DNA from: Psychroserpens mesophilus
GTDB taxonomy: Bacteria; Bacteroidota; Bacteroidia; Flavobacteriales; Flavobacteriaceae
DNA: 64,000 bases
Direction of reading: 5' to 3'
Assembly (NCBI RefSeq): GCF_000826645.1
Contig: NZ_JXJP01000003.1
Location: 62,001 to 126,000 of the forward strand
Below the pieces are notes generated by a model, which saw only the letters and a list, made by a program, of their open reading frames with translations, was not told the origin of the DNA and made no database searches. Made by a program: the position numbers and the translations under genes. Below, in pieces: positions 16,398 through 26,544 of the stretch (position 1 is its first letter; each line of letters begins with the position of its first letter).

Positions 16398-18923
16398 ATG
16401 AATCAACATACAACATGGCTTTTTAAGATGGCTTGGCGAGATGCTAAAGCAAGTAGAGTACGTTTACTTTTGTTTATGGCATCAATTATTTTGGGTATTG
16501 CTGCTGTTGTATCAATACAGTTGTTTAGTACTAATCTTAAAGATAATATACAACGTCAATCTAAATCCTTAATGGGAGCAGATTACATTATTGATGCCAG
16601 ACAGCAACCTACAGATCGGGCTCAAACGATTATTGATTCCTTAAAGCCTGATGCTTTAGAAGTTAATTTCGTTTCTATGATAGCCTTTCCGAAGAATGGA
16701 GGCACTAAATTAGTTAAAGTACGTGGTATTGATGGTGACTTTCCGTTTTATGGCTCAATGAACACTGAACCCGTTTCTGCTGCTACAACGTATCAAGAAT
16801 TAGGTGGAGCGTTAGTTGATGCGACGTTATTGCTTCAATTTAATATTCAACCAGGTGATTCTATTAAAGTAGGAGAATTGACAATGCCTGTTATTGGTGC
16901 TTTAAAATCAATTCCAGGAAGCACAGCAATCGGAACATCTGTGGCACCACCAATAGTCATTCCACATCGTTTTATCAATGCCACAGAATTATTACAATTT
17001 GGGAGTCGAAAGGAATATCAGTTTTTTTACAAAGCTTCAGATACGCTGGATTTAAATCGCTTTGAAGAAAAGATTGGTCCTATGCTGGATAAAGAAAATG
17101 CCGATCTAGACACGCACACAAGTACTAGTAAACGTTTAGGACAACGGTATGAAAATGTAGGTAAATTTTTAAATCTGGCAGCTTTTATTGCTTTGCTGTT
17201 AGGCTGTATTGGTATTGCAAGTTCTGTTCATATTTACATTAAAGAAAAACTTAAATCTATTGCTGTTTTAAAGTGTATAGGAGCTTCAAGACGACAAAGT
17301 TTTATGATTTTCTTAATTCAAATTGCAGGAATTGGTATTATTGGTGGTTTTATAGGTTCTATGATTGGTGTGGCTTTACAGGAGTTGTTTCCATATATCT
17401 TAAAAGGATTTTTACCTTTTACTGTTGAAGTTAGCATTACAGCTCAACCTATTGTTATGGGTGTTTTTCTTGGTTTATTCATGTCTGTTTTATTTGCCTC
17501 ATTACCACTTCTTAGCACCTGGTATGTATCTCCATTAGAAGTGCTTAGAGTTGATGAGACTGCTTCAAAAGGCCCAAAAAAAGCACGTATAATAGTATTT
17601 TCTTTAATATTAATATTTTTGTTTTTGTTTTCGTTCTGGTTATTAGGTAGTTTTATTTATACCTTCGGTTTTGTAGTGGCAACACTTATTACATTTGCTG
17701 TATTAGCTGGTATTGCATTGCTTTTTATGAAGGTCATACGTAAGTTTTTTCCAAAGCGATTTGGATTTACTAGCCGTCAAAGTTTATTAAATTTATTCAG
17801 ACCTAACAATCAAACTGTTGTTTTGGTTGTAGCCATAGGTTTAGGAACATTTTTAATTAGCACTTTATATTTTACTAAGGATATTTTGCTGGCAAAAACA
17901 GAAGTTGGTCAATCAAATACCAATGCTAATATGATTATTTTGGATGTGCAAAGTGAACAGCGTGCCACTATCGAGCAGACCATTAAAGCGAAAGGATTAC
18001 CAGTACTTGATAATATTCCCTTAGTAACCATGCGTATTCATAGTTTAAAAGGTAAACTGGTTAATGAATTACGTCAAGATAGCACACGACAGGTGAGAGG
18101 TTGGCTTTTAAATCATGAGTTTAGAACAACCTATCGCAATACGCTTATTGATTCTGAAGAAGTGATAGAAGGTTCATGGATACCAGAGTTAAAATCTGAA
18201 GATTCTGTTGTTATTTCTATTTCAGACAATCTTGCTGCAGATGCGAAACTTAATGTAGGAGATGCTATGGTCTTTAATGTTCAAGGCGTACTTATGCAGA
18301 CTACAGTTGGTAGCATACGCAAAGTCGATTGGACACAATTGCAACTTAATTTTTCCATACTATTTCCAAAAGGCGTTTTAGAAGATGCACCTCAGTTTAA
18401 TGTGATCACTACAGCTGTACCAGATGAAGTGACTTCAGCTAATCTACAGCATGATTTAGTAGTTAAATTCCCTAATGTTACAGTCATAGATTTGAGACAG
18501 GTATATACCATTATTGAAGATATCTTAGACAAAGTATCATGGATAATCAATTTTATGGCGTTCTTTAGTATTCTTACAGGAATAATTGTATTAATTGGTT
18601 CAGTGAGAACAAGTAAATACCAGCGCATTAAAGAAAGTGTATTACTACGAACACTTGGTGCAACTAATAAACAGATATTAAAGATTTCTGCTCTTGAATA
18701 CATCTTTTTAGGACTCCTCGGAAGTCTGGTCGGTATTTTACTTGCTTTAATAAGCAGCTTTTGCTTGGCGCTGTTGGTATTCAAAGAGCCATTTGTGCCA
18801 TCAGCCATACCTTTTTTGGTTTTTTTGCCAGGTATTACGTTATTGGTTTTAGGTATAGGATTGAGTAATATACAAACCGTATTACGAAGTTCACCATTAG
18901 AAGTCTTAAGGCGAGAAGGCTAA
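16398..18923 (+). CDS. ABC transporter permease, YbbP-like (two FtsX domains)
   Basis: 841 residues. An N-terminal membrane helix (about 22-42) is followed by a large periplasmic domain and an FtsX-type three-helix block (about 258-385, with IKEKLKSIAVLKCIGASRRQSFMIF). A second part has two helices, another extracytoplasmic domain and a second FtsX block (about 720-835, with LLRTLGATNKQILKIS). Both end in SPLEVLR. This architecture is that of YbbP. The substrate is unknown; linkage to a TesA-like lipase suggests lipid or lipoprotein handling. Confidence 0.9.
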   Translation: MNQHTTWLFKMAWRDAKASRVRLLLFMASIILGIAAVVSIQLFSTNLKDNIQRQSKSLMGADYIIDARQQPTDRAQTIIDSLKPDALEVNFVSMIAFPKNGGTKLVKVRGIDGDFPFYGSMNTEPVSAATTYQELGGALVDATLLLQFNIQPGDSIKVGELTMPVIGALKSIPGSTAIGTSVAPPIVIPHRFINATELLQFGSRKEYQFFYKASDTLDLNRFEEKIGPMLDKENADLDTHTSTSKRLGQRYENVGKFLNLAAFIALLLGCIGIASSVHIYIKEKLKSIAVLKCIGASRRQSFMIFLIQIAGIGIIGGFIGSMIGVALQELFPYILKGFLPFTVEVSITAQPIVMGVFLGLFMSVLFASLPLLSTWYVSPLEVLRVDETASKGPKKARIIVFSLILIFLFLFSFWLLGSFIYTFGFVVATLITFAVLAGIALLFMKVIRKFFPKRFGFTSRQSLLNLFRPNNQTVVLVVAIGLGTFLISTLYFTKDILLAKTEVGQSNTNANMIILDVQSEQRATIEQTIKAKGLPVLDNIPLVTMRIHSLKGKLVNELRQDSTRQVRGWLLNHEFRTTYRNTLIDSEEVIEGSWIPELKSEDSVVISISDNLAADAKLNVGDAMVFNVQGVLMQTTVGSIRKVDWTQLQLNFSILFPKGVLEDAPQFNVITTAVPDEVTSANLQHDLVVKFPNVTVIDLRQVYTIIEDILDKVSWIINFMAFFSILTGIIVLIGSVRTSKYQRIKESVLLRTLGATNKQILKISALEYIFLGLLGSLVGILLALISSFCLALLVFKEPFVPSAIPFLVFLPGITLLVLGIGLSNIQTVLRSSPLEVLRREG

Positions 18924-18991
18924 GCATGTGTATTTGTTGGTAGTGAAGGTTTAAACCATCCATAATATTTTATTTACTTACAATGACTTAC

Positions 18992-18999
18992 TATATTTG
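18992..18999 (+). promoter_or_regulatory. -7 promoter box
   Basis: TATATTTG matches the -7 consensus exactly. It overlaps the in-frame TTG at 18997, which argues that translation starts at the ATG at 19033 instead. Confidence 0.4.
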
Positions 19000-19032
19000 G
19001 TACTAACTCACCTTACAATAAAACATATTATT

Positions 19033-19602
19033 ATGCTATTAATACGTTCATTGCTTTTAACTGCTCTATTTTTTTCTTTGCAAAGTATGGGCCAGAATAA
19101 TGAAACTTCTCTCACGTTTTGGAACACACTGAAATCTCATTGTGGAAATGCTTATGCTGGTACACTTGAAATCCCGAAAGAAGATGAGGCTTTCGGAGGT
19201 AAAACATTAATGATGCATGTAAAGTCTTGCTCTGAGAATGAAATAAAGATTCCATTTTATGTAGGAGATGATAAATCGCGAACATGGATTTTAACTATGA
19301 ATGATGGTATTATCACCTTAAAACATGACCATCGCCATAAAGATGGTACTATGGAAACTGTAAACTTTTATGGTGGAACTTCAACCAATCAAGGGAAATC
19401 AGATATTCAGTTTTTTCCAGCAGACGTACATACACAAAAAAGCATACCAGATGCAGCAACAAACGTATGGTGGATTACTATTGATGACACAACGTTTACT
19501 TATAATTTACGACGCTTAGGTACTGATCGTGTTTTTAGAGTCGTCATGGATTTAACAAAACCTATTGCGACTCCCGAAGCTCCTTGGGGCTGGAAAGATT
19601 AA
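19033..19602 (+). CDS. Secreted protein of unknown function
   Basis: I use the ATG at 19033 because the longer frame starts inside a promoter box. 189 residues; signal peptide about 1-21 (LLLTALFFSLQSMGQ). The mature protein contains FWNTLKSHCGNAYAGTLEIP and HDHRHKDG, then NFYGGTS and WWITIDDTTFTYNLRRLGTDRVFRV, a conserved-looking beta-rich domain with two Cys. I have seen similar proteins as conserved hypotheticals but know no function. Single gene. Confidence 0.75.
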   Translation: MLLIRSLLLTALFFSLQSMGQNNETSLTFWNTLKSHCGNAYAGTLEIPKEDEAFGGKTLMMHVKSCSENEIKIPFYVGDDKSRTWILTMNDGIITLKHDHRHKDGTMETVNFYGGTSTNQGKSDIQFFPADVHTQKSIPDAATNVWWITIDDTTFTYNLRRLGTDRVFRVVMDLTKPIATPEAPWGWKD

Positions 19603-19661
19603 GTCATATCTAGCTAAATTAAGTTTCATAACGCATATTGACTCAAACCCTTCGCTTATTG

Positions 19662-19765
19662 CTTGAAAGCCTACAAAAAAGAATTAGCTATGTATTTATG
19701 CGTTTTATAGCACTACCTTGTTTTATTATTAAATATGAATTTTTCTTTATGTTCATAATTTAATC
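19662..19765. repeat. Degenerate ~100-bp intergenic repeat, copy B
   Basis: Partner of 13401-13502; see that entry for the shared blocks. It sits 75 bp before the TPR-histidine kinase gene. A fragment like its left end (CGCTAACGGCTTGAAA) occurs at 28739-28754. Confidence 0.45.
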
Positions 19766-19840
19766 GTTATTTAGCCTAAATTAACTGTCGTTTAATAAAA
19801 ATGCAATTGATAGTTTCGCAATAAATTTGTTGTTAAATTC

Positions 19841-22030
19841 ATGAAAATCATTAAATCTTGTCTTGTTTCTCTAATTTGTTTTATCTGTTTAACGACAACT
19901 ATCGAATCACAGAATAGAGCGATTGATAGTCTAGAAAATGCCTTAATTATTCATAAGGAAAAAGACACAACTAGAGTTAATAATTTGGATCATTTGTCTT
20001 TTTTGTACTACAGAAAAGATATTGATAAAGCAAAAGAATACATTGAACGAGCAGATGAACTTGCAAAAGAATTGAATTATGCCAAAGGAATAGGTAATGC
20101 TACTTATATGAGAGCTGTAGTAGAAATGGTGCAATCAAATTTTGATTTGTCAATTGAATACTTTGAAGAAGCTGCTAAAATCTATGAGGAGAATAACTTA
20201 ATAAAGAGCATGACAGGTTGTTATAATGGTTTAGGCATAATTTATTCTCACTTAAGTGACTATGAGCAATCAACAATGTATTACGAAAAAGCGCTTCAGT
20301 TAGAGGAGGAGGTTGGTGTAAAACGAAATATTCCGAACTATATCATCAACATTGGATCAAATCAAATGAAAACAGGTCAATATGCTGAAGCACTTACTAG
20401 TTTTGAAAAAAGCTTAGAATTGTATACTGATCTCAATCATACATTGGGAATAGCAAACAGCTTAAAAAACATGGCCTTAATTTATAAGACGCAAGGAAAC
20501 TATCCCTTGTCGCTAGAATATAATAATAAAGCACTTGTCTTAGCTGAGAAAATACAAGACTCTACAGGCATCTCAAATTCTTTAAATAATATAAGTATTT
20601 TATACAAAATCCAAGGCCACTATGACAAATCTTTAGAGTTGTTAGAAAAATCGCTAACCATCCAAGAACGTCTTAAAAATAGAAGCAGAGTTGCTGGAAT
20701 AAAAACTAATATTGGTTCTATTTATATAGAAAAAGAGGACAATACAACTGCCATAAAATATTTAAATGAAGCTTTGGAAATAAACAGAGAAATTTCCGAT
20801 AAATCGCAACAAGCTGAGAGCCTAAATAATCTTGGTTATATTTATGTAACGCTCAAAAAATATGAAGATGCTTATAACTACTATAATGAAGCAAAAAACA
20901 TCAATATAGAAATAGATAACCAAGAAGGGATAAGTTTGTCTAATTTAGGGATTGCAGATTGCTATATGGAACAAAAGAAATATGATAAAGCATTGCCTCA
21001 TATATTGAGGAGCTTTGAAATTTCTAAAAAACTTGATTTATTAGACCATCAAAAAGATGCTTATAAGTTTCTTTCAATCATTTATGAAAACAATGGTGAT
21101 TATAAAAACGCCTATAAAAACCATAAGCAATTCAAAATAATAAACGATAGTCTTTTTAATACAGAAAATACAGAAAAATTCACACAATTAGAATATGAGC
21201 ACAAATACAAACAAGCACTCGATTCAGCTAGTATTCGAGAATTAAAACTCACAAAAACGGTTCAAGCAACGTCGCAGGATTTACAAAAATCTCAACGAAA
21301 TTATTTGTGGGCTATTATTGGAGTGCTTCTAGTTTCAATACTCTTAGGTGCTATCATTTTTTATCAAAAACTAAGACATGTCAAAGCAAAGACACAAAAC
21401 ATCATTATGGAGCAAAAATTATTACGCTCACAAATGACACCGCATTTTATCTTTAATTCGTTATCTGTGTTACAAGGGATGATTCTGAACAAGGAAGAAA
21501 AAAAATCAGTACACTACCTTTCAAAATTCTCAAAACTTTTGCGTATTACTCTTGAAAATTCAAGGGATAAGACGGTTTCATTATCTCAGGAATTAGCAGC
21601 AGTTCAAGACTATCTTACCCTTCAGAATTTAGAAAATGAAGCCTACAAATGTACTATCTTAGTAGAAGATAGCATTGATGTCGAATTGTTTGAAGTGCCA
21701 CCAATGCTTATTCAGCCCTTTGTTGAAAATGCTATAGAACATGCCTTTGTTAATCAATCGGATGATCGAAAAATAGATATTAGATTAACCTATTTAGATA
21801 AAAAGCTGGTGTGTACAATTACAGATAATGGTATTGGAATTAATTACAAATGTGAACACAAAAATAACGGTAAAAAATCGTTGGCAACGACCATTACATC
21901 AGAACGATTAAAAGTGCTCTCAAAAGACTTTAAAATGGAAGGTTCTGTAACTATTGAAGATCGACAAAAATTTAATGAAACGGGAACACGAGTAACCTTA
22001 GTGATTCCTCATAAATTAGTATTAGGATGA
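19841..22030 (+). CDS. TPR-containing LytS-type sensor histidine kinase
   Basis: 729 residues. Signal peptide 1-23, then at least ten TPR units (about 30-440, e.g. CYNGLGIIYSHLSDYEQSTMYYEKAL), a coiled segment and one membrane helix (about 487-508, LWAIIGVLLVSILLGAIIF). The cytoplasmic part is a His_kinase (LytS/YehU) domain with phospho-acceptor His535 in MTPHFIFNSL and an ATPase with IQPFVENAIEHAF and ITDNGIGI. The periplasmic TPR part probably senses a protein or peptide. The stop overlaps the next start by 4 bp. Confidence 0.92.
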   Translation: MKIIKSCLVSLICFICLTTTIESQNRAIDSLENALIIHKEKDTTRVNNLDHLSFLYYRKDIDKAKEYIERADELAKELNYAKGIGNATYMRAVVEMVQSNFDLSIEYFEEAAKIYEENNLIKSMTGCYNGLGIIYSHLSDYEQSTMYYEKALQLEEEVGVKRNIPNYIINIGSNQMKTGQYAEALTSFEKSLELYTDLNHTLGIANSLKNMALIYKTQGNYPLSLEYNNKALVLAEKIQDSTGISNSLNNISILYKIQGHYDKSLELLEKSLTIQERLKNRSRVAGIKTNIGSIYIEKEDNTTAIKYLNEALEINREISDKSQQAESLNNLGYIYVTLKKYEDAYNYYNEAKNINIEIDNQEGISLSNLGIADCYMEQKKYDKALPHILRSFEISKKLDLLDHQKDAYKFLSIIYENNGDYKNAYKNHKQFKIINDSLFNTENTEKFTQLEYEHKYKQALDSASIRELKLTKTVQATSQDLQKSQRNYLWAIIGVLLVSILLGAIIFYQKLRHVKAKTQNIIMEQKLLRSQMTPHFIFNSLSVLQGMILNKEEKKSVHYLSKFSKLLRITLENSRDKTVSLSQELAAVQDYLTLQNLENEAYKCTILVEDSIDVELFEVPPMLIQPFVENAIEHAFVNQSDDRKIDIRLTYLDKKLVCTITDNGIGINYKCEHKNNGKKSLATTITSERLKVLSKDFKMEGSVTIEDRQKFNETGTRVTLVIPHKLVLG

Positions 22031-22767
22031 TGAAGACATTACTGGTAGAAGATAAAGCTTACATTAGAAAAGGCCTACTTAATTTATTACAACTAGTAGA
22101 AAGTGATGTACAAGTTATAGGAGAATGTGAATCGGTAAAAGATGCTGTTATTGTTGCTAATGCTTGTCTGCCAGACCTAATTTTTCTAGATATTAATCTT
22201 ACTGATGGCAATGCTTTTGATTTTTTGGAGCAAACCCAGCATCTTAATTTTAAAGTTATATTTATTACAGCTTATGAAGAATTTGCGCTTAAAGCATTAA
22301 AAATTGGAGCAGTAGATTATCTTTTAAAACCTGTAGATATCAAGGATCTCGAAGTAGCACTGCACAAAGTGTCTAAGTTACCACTAACAGAACAAAAGCA
22401 ACAAATAAACGCGGTGAAGTCGGCCTGGGATAATGAAAACGCGAAACTCATATTATCACTTCATGACAGCTTTCAAGTCATTGATTTAAGTGAACTTATG
22501 TTTTGTGAATCTGATAAAGGCTATACGTCGTTTTATTGTAGTGATGGTAAAAAACATGTCGTTTCAAAAACCTTAAAGGAATTTGAAGCGCAGCTGACAT
22601 TAGCTAATTTTACGCGTCCACATCAATCATATATGGTGAATCTGAAATTCATCGACAAATATGACAAATCAGGAGTGATTCATTTAAAAAATGGAAAAAA
22701 AATACCAGTATCTTCACGTAAAAAGGAACAGTTCGTATCGTCTTTATTAAAACGGAAGTCGAACTAA
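22027..22767 (+). CDS. LytTR family response regulator
   Basis: 246 residues. Receiver domain 1-120 with phospho-acceptor Asp55 in LIFLDINLTDG, Thr/Lys partners in FITAYEEFAL and YLLKPVD. A LytTR DNA-binding domain occupies about 140-240 (MFCESDKGYTSFY, SHQSYMVNLKFIDKY-like, PVSSRKKEQF). It forms a two-component system with the overlapping upstream kinase. Targets are not evident; LytTR proteins bind pairs of short direct repeats. Confidence 0.92.
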   Translation: MMKTLLVEDKAYIRKGLLNLLQLVESDVQVIGECESVKDAVIVANACLPDLIFLDINLTDGNAFDFLEQTQHLNFKVIFITAYEEFALKALKIGAVDYLLKPVDIKDLEVALHKVSKLPLTEQKQQINAVKSAWDNENAKLILSLHDSFQVIDLSELMFCESDKGYTSFYCSDGKKHVVSKTLKEFEAQLTLANFTRPHQSYMVNLKFIDKYDKSGVIHLKNGKKIPVSSRKKEQFVSSLLKRKSN

Positions 22768-22914
22768 ACCTTATATAACTCATTATATCGACATCTTTAG
22801 TTTACAAATATGTCATAAGGTATCACGCTTATTTATTTATTCCTATCATAAATAGGTTCTCTATTTCGTACTTCATTTGTTGGATATACTTTTATCAGTA
22901 AATCTACAAACATT

Positions 22915-23502
22915 ATGAAATTAACCTACTTAAAACAAAACTACACACAACTTATACTAATAGCTTTAACGCTCACATTAGTATGCTCTTGCGGAACAGG
23001 CACAAGTAAACAATCAGCAAATGCTGAAGGATTTACAAATATAGAGCAAGAGCTAAATAGCAAATTTGGTAAAAATGCCTATTACACAGATTTAAGTATT
23101 TCTTACGATGCAACTATTGGTAATATGATTTCTGTAACGGTTACCGAAGATCCTGAATCCTTAAAAATGGAACAATGGATCAATTCTCAAGATTCGTGGG
23201 AACAGACCTCTGAAATCACTCTTGAAGTCCCACAAGGTAGCAAAGCAGCAGATTTTATGTTTCAGTTAAATGATGCTATAAGTTTGTCTCAATTGGGAGC
23301 GTTGGTAGCAAATTCCTGCGATCAATTGAAGTCTGAAAAAAACATTGAAAATCCAACACTAAGTATCGCTCATGTGAAATTTCCTAAGAATGGAGAGTTT
23401 TCCAAAGCAGAATATGCTATAAATCTTAAACCAGAAAATGGAGGTACAACCTTTAGATTCTATTATAAGCTAAATGGTGAACTTATTAAAATGGACTATT
23501 AA
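22915..23502 (+). CDS. Lipoprotein of unknown function
   Basis: 195 residues with an unusually long N-terminal region before the lipobox (LTLVCSCGTG, Cys about residue 26). The mature part has a helical patch ending SCDQLKSEKN and a C-terminal beta region (FRFYYKLNGELIKMDY). No family recognised. It sits 46 bp before the BspA-like surface protein gene on the same strand and may be the first gene of that unit. Confidence 0.7.
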   Translation: MKLTYLKQNYTQLILIALTLTLVCSCGTGTSKQSANAEGFTNIEQELNSKFGKNAYYTDLSISYDATIGNMISVTVTEDPESLKMEQWINSQDSWEQTSEITLEVPQGSKAADFMFQLNDAISLSQLGALVANSCDQLKSEKNIENPTLSIAHVKFPKNGEFSKAEYAINLKPENGGTTFRFYYKLNGELIKMDY

Positions 23503-23547
23503 AAAAATAATTCAAAACAATTAATTCTAATTTAAAAACCCAATATC

Positions 23548-25575
23548 ATGAAAAAACAACTACTTATTATTACAACATTAATAATAGCTTCAATAGGCTA
23601 TTCACAATCGGTTGGAGATCTCTTTACTGAGAATTTTATAGACTATCAAGTGTCTTCTATTACTCCTTATGAGGTTAAAATTGATAACTATGATGCTAAT
23701 GGAGGTGCGATTGTAAATATCCCAGCCAATGTCACAAATATGGGTACAACTTATAGTGTCACTACAATTGATCAAACTAGTTTTTTCAATAAAGGATTAA
23801 CCAGTGTAACTATACCTAATACTATAACTACTATAGAAACAGCAGCTTTTACCACTAATAATTTAACTAGCATTACTATTCCAAATAGTGTTATTTCTAT
23901 TGGGATCTCAAGCTTTCAAAATAATCAAATAACAGATCTTGTAATTCCGAGTAGTGTGACCAATATTGCTGAATCTGCTTTTAAAAATAACCCATTAATT
24001 ACTATTAATTCATTAGCAATGACTCCACCTACTATAACTACTGGAGGTGGAGGAGATACTTTTAATAGCGACAGAAGTGGTATCGATTTAACAATACCAA
24101 CTGGAACATCTGCAGCTTATGTTTCTGCGCAATGGACAGGCTTTAATTCGGTTACAGAAACAGGATCAGCACAGGTTGGAGATACTTTTGTTGACAATTT
24201 TATAACTTATGAAATTACGTCTTTAACACCTGATACGGTTGAGGCAATAGATTATGATATGGCTGGAGGTACTGTTGTTAATATACCTAGCACAGTTACT
24301 AATAGTGCTATACCTTACAATGTTGTAGGTATTGGAAATTCTGCTTTTTATAACAAAAATTTAAGTGCCATCAATTTACCTAATAGTTTAGTGAGTATTG
24401 GTGATGATGCGTTTAGACTTAATCAAATAAGCTCACTTACGATCATTCCAAATACAGTTACAAGCATTGGTGAAAGAGCATTTAGAAGTAACCAATTGAC
24501 TAGTGTTATTATTCCTAATGGTGTGATATTTCTAGGGTCGCATGCTTTTGCGCAAAATCTATTAACGAGCGCTGATATTGCCGATAGTGTAACAACTATT
24601 GAAGGATATCTCTTCTGGCAAAATAGTTTTACCGATTTGTCAAATGTTATATTCCCTTTGGGAACGACTGATATTCCTGAAGGATGTTTTTATGAAAACC
24701 CGTTTACCAATGTTGTTATACCTGAAGGTATAACAAGTATTGGTGACGTTGCATTTGAAGAAAATCTAATAACCTCTGTGACTTTACCGAGTAGTCTAAT
24801 TAGTATTGGTAATCAAGCCTTTAAGGATAATCAAATAACAAATATTACGATACCAAACGGTGTTATTAGTATAGGAGATTCTGCTTTTATGATTAATCAG
24901 TTAGTGAGCTTAGACATTCCAGATTCTGTAACCAATATGGGAAACAGTGCATTTAAAAACAATGTATTAACAAGTGTTGTATTAGGAAATGGAATTGCTA
25001 GCATTGGCGAGCTTTGTTTTCAAAATAATCAATTAACCAATATTGCTATGTCTGATAGTGTCACTACTATTCAAGATGGTGCATTTGAAAACAACTTACT
25101 GACTAATATTGTTATACCATCAAATGTGACTGTCATTCAAGGAAATGCGTTTATTGGCAATCCATTAACGAGTGTTACATCTGAAAACACGACACCTCCA
25201 GGTGTTGTTACGGGTTCTGAAGATACTTTTGCTGCCAATCGTGGTGGAATTGATTTAATAATTCCTACGGGAACAACCAATGATTATTTGGCAAATGGGT
25301 GGACAGGCTTTAATTCGGTTACTGAAGCAGTATTAAGTGTTTCTGATTATGGACTAGCTAATACTGTAAAAGTCTTAACAACTCCTGATGAAATAAAAAT
25401 TGTTTCAAATGAAGGAGCTAAACTTAATAACTATGCTATTTACAATATCTCTGGAGCTAAAGTTGCTTCAGGTACTGAACGTGTGATATCTAAATCATTT
25501 TTAGCTGAGGGTGTTTATATTTTAAAACTTACCTTTAATAAAGGAACACTCACTAAAAAAGTTATAGTTAATTAA
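23548..25575 (+). CDS. BspA-like leucine-rich repeat surface protein, T9SS-exported
   Basis: 675 residues. Signal peptide 1-19. The body is LRR_5 (BspA/TpLRR) units of about 23 residues with the pattern LTSVTIPNSVISIG...AF-NN. The protein is internally duplicated: two blocks each start VGD-F--NFI-Y and end with GIDL-IPTGT...WTGFNSVTE (about 23-205 and 208-595). Residues about 600-675 are a T9SS type A sorting domain (VYILKLTFNKGTLTKKVIVN). It is expected at the cell surface, in adhesion or protein binding. The next gene begins 1 bp after the stop, an odd fusion of a surface-protein gene with acetyltransferases. Confidence 0.9.
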   Translation: MKKQLLIITTLIIASIGYSQSVGDLFTENFIDYQVSSITPYEVKIDNYDANGGAIVNIPANVTNMGTTYSVTTIDQTSFFNKGLTSVTIPNTITTIETAAFTTNNLTSITIPNSVISIGISSFQNNQITDLVIPSSVTNIAESAFKNNPLITINSLAMTPPTITTGGGGDTFNSDRSGIDLTIPTGTSAAYVSAQWTGFNSVTETGSAQVGDTFVDNFITYEITSLTPDTVEAIDYDMAGGTVVNIPSTVTNSAIPYNVVGIGNSAFYNKNLSAINLPNSLVSIGDDAFRLNQISSLTIIPNTVTSIGERAFRSNQLTSVIIPNGVIFLGSHAFAQNLLTSADIADSVTTIEGYLFWQNSFTDLSNVIFPLGTTDIPEGCFYENPFTNVVIPEGITSIGDVAFEENLITSVTLPSSLISIGNQAFKDNQITNITIPNGVISIGDSAFMINQLVSLDIPDSVTNMGNSAFKNNVLTSVVLGNGIASIGELCFQNNQLTNIAMSDSVTTIQDGAFENNLLTNIVIPSNVTVIQGNAFIGNPLTSVTSENTTPPGVVTGSEDTFAANRGGIDLIIPTGTTNDYLANGWTGFNSVTEAVLSVSDYGLANTVKVLTTPDEIKIVSNEGAKLNNYAIYNISGAKVASGTERVISKSFLAEGVYILKLTFNKGTLTKKVIVN

Positions 25576-25576
25576 T

Positions 25577-26035
25577 ATGTTAGGCATTCATCCTTATAAC
25601 AACACCTATCAAAGTGAAATCGATATTATGATGAATGCCATTACTAATGAATTTGAGTTGCCAATTTCTAATAAGGATAAAACGACAACTATAAAGCTTG
25701 ATGCATACTGGGTAGCCATTTATAACAAAGAACTGGTTGGTACAATTGGAATTTTGAAAATTGATAATACCTATTCAGTTCTTAAAAATATGTTCGTTAA
25801 AAAAGACTATCGAGGAAGGGATTATGGTATTGCTCAAGCCTTACTAAAAACAGTATACGATTGGTGTAACAATGAAGGTATTAACTTTTTGTATTTAGGG
25901 ACAATGAGCCAGTTTAAAGCAGCTCATAAATTCTACGAAAAAAGTGGATTTATGAGTGTAAATAGTGATGAACTACCTACAAATTTTATAAGGAATCCAG
26001 TCGATACTGTGTTTTATGTAAATCATCTTATATAA
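25577..26035 (+). CDS. GNAT family N-acetyltransferase (first of three)
   Basis: 152 residues, single GNAT domain. The acetyl-CoA pyrophosphate loop is YRGRDYGIAQALL (about residues 77-89), preceded by strand VLKNMFVKKD and followed by YLGTMSQFKAAHKFYEKSGF, the usual C-terminal motif. Cytoplasmic; the acetyl acceptor is not predictable. It begins 1 bp after the LRR gene. Confidence 0.88.
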   Translation: MLGIHPYNNTYQSEIDIMMNAITNEFELPISNKDKTTTIKLDAYWVAIYNKELVGTIGILKIDNTYSVLKNMFVKKDYRGRDYGIAQALLKTVYDWCNNEGINFLYLGTMSQFKAAHKFYEKSGFMSVNSDELPTNFIRNPVDTVFYVNHLI

Positions 26036-26041
26036 TCAAAT

Positions 26042-26542
26042 ATGAATTTGAGGTATAGGAAAGGGCAACTCAATGATTTAGTACGCTTAAAACAATTAGC
26101 AATGTTGTCTTGGAACCGTTACGAGAAAGAATTGTCACCAAGCAACTGGAAAAAACTATCAGTAAGTTTAACTAATGATAATACGTATTTAACTCTTTTA
26201 GAAGATTCTGATTCTATGATATGTGAGACAGATGATGAAAAAATTATAGGTATGGCATTTATAGTTCCAAGTGGAAATCCAACAGAAATTTTTGATGAAA
26301 CTTGGTCATATATAAGATTTGTGACAGTACATCCAGAATTTGCTGGTCAAGGTATAGGCAGGAAATTAACAGAACATTGTATAGAAATTGCAAAGCATAA
26401 CAATGAAAAAAGTATTGCGTTGCATACGTCAGTTATGATGAAAGAAGCCATACACCTGTATGAGAGTTTGGGTTTTAAAGTCTTACTTGAAATTGAACCT
26501 AGACTAGGAAAACAATATTGGTTATACATTTTGCATTTATAA
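26042..26542 (+). CDS. GNAT family N-acetyltransferase (second of three)
   Basis: 166 residues. The acetyl-CoA loop is FAGQGIGRKLTEHC (about residues 100-113) after FVTVHPE, and the C-terminal motif is HLYESLGFKVL. Only 6 bp follow the previous acetyltransferase. It is divergent in sequence from its neighbours, so this is not a recent tandem duplication. Confidence 0.88.
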   Translation: MNLRYRKGQLNDLVRLKQLAMLSWNRYEKELSPSNWKKLSVSLTNDNTYLTLLEDSDSMICETDDEKIIGMAFIVPSGNPTEIFDETWSYIRFVTVHPEFAGQGIGRKLTEHCIEIAKHNNEKSIALHTSVMMKEAIHLYESLGFKVLLEIEPRLGKQYWLYILHL

Positions 26543-26544
26543 AT

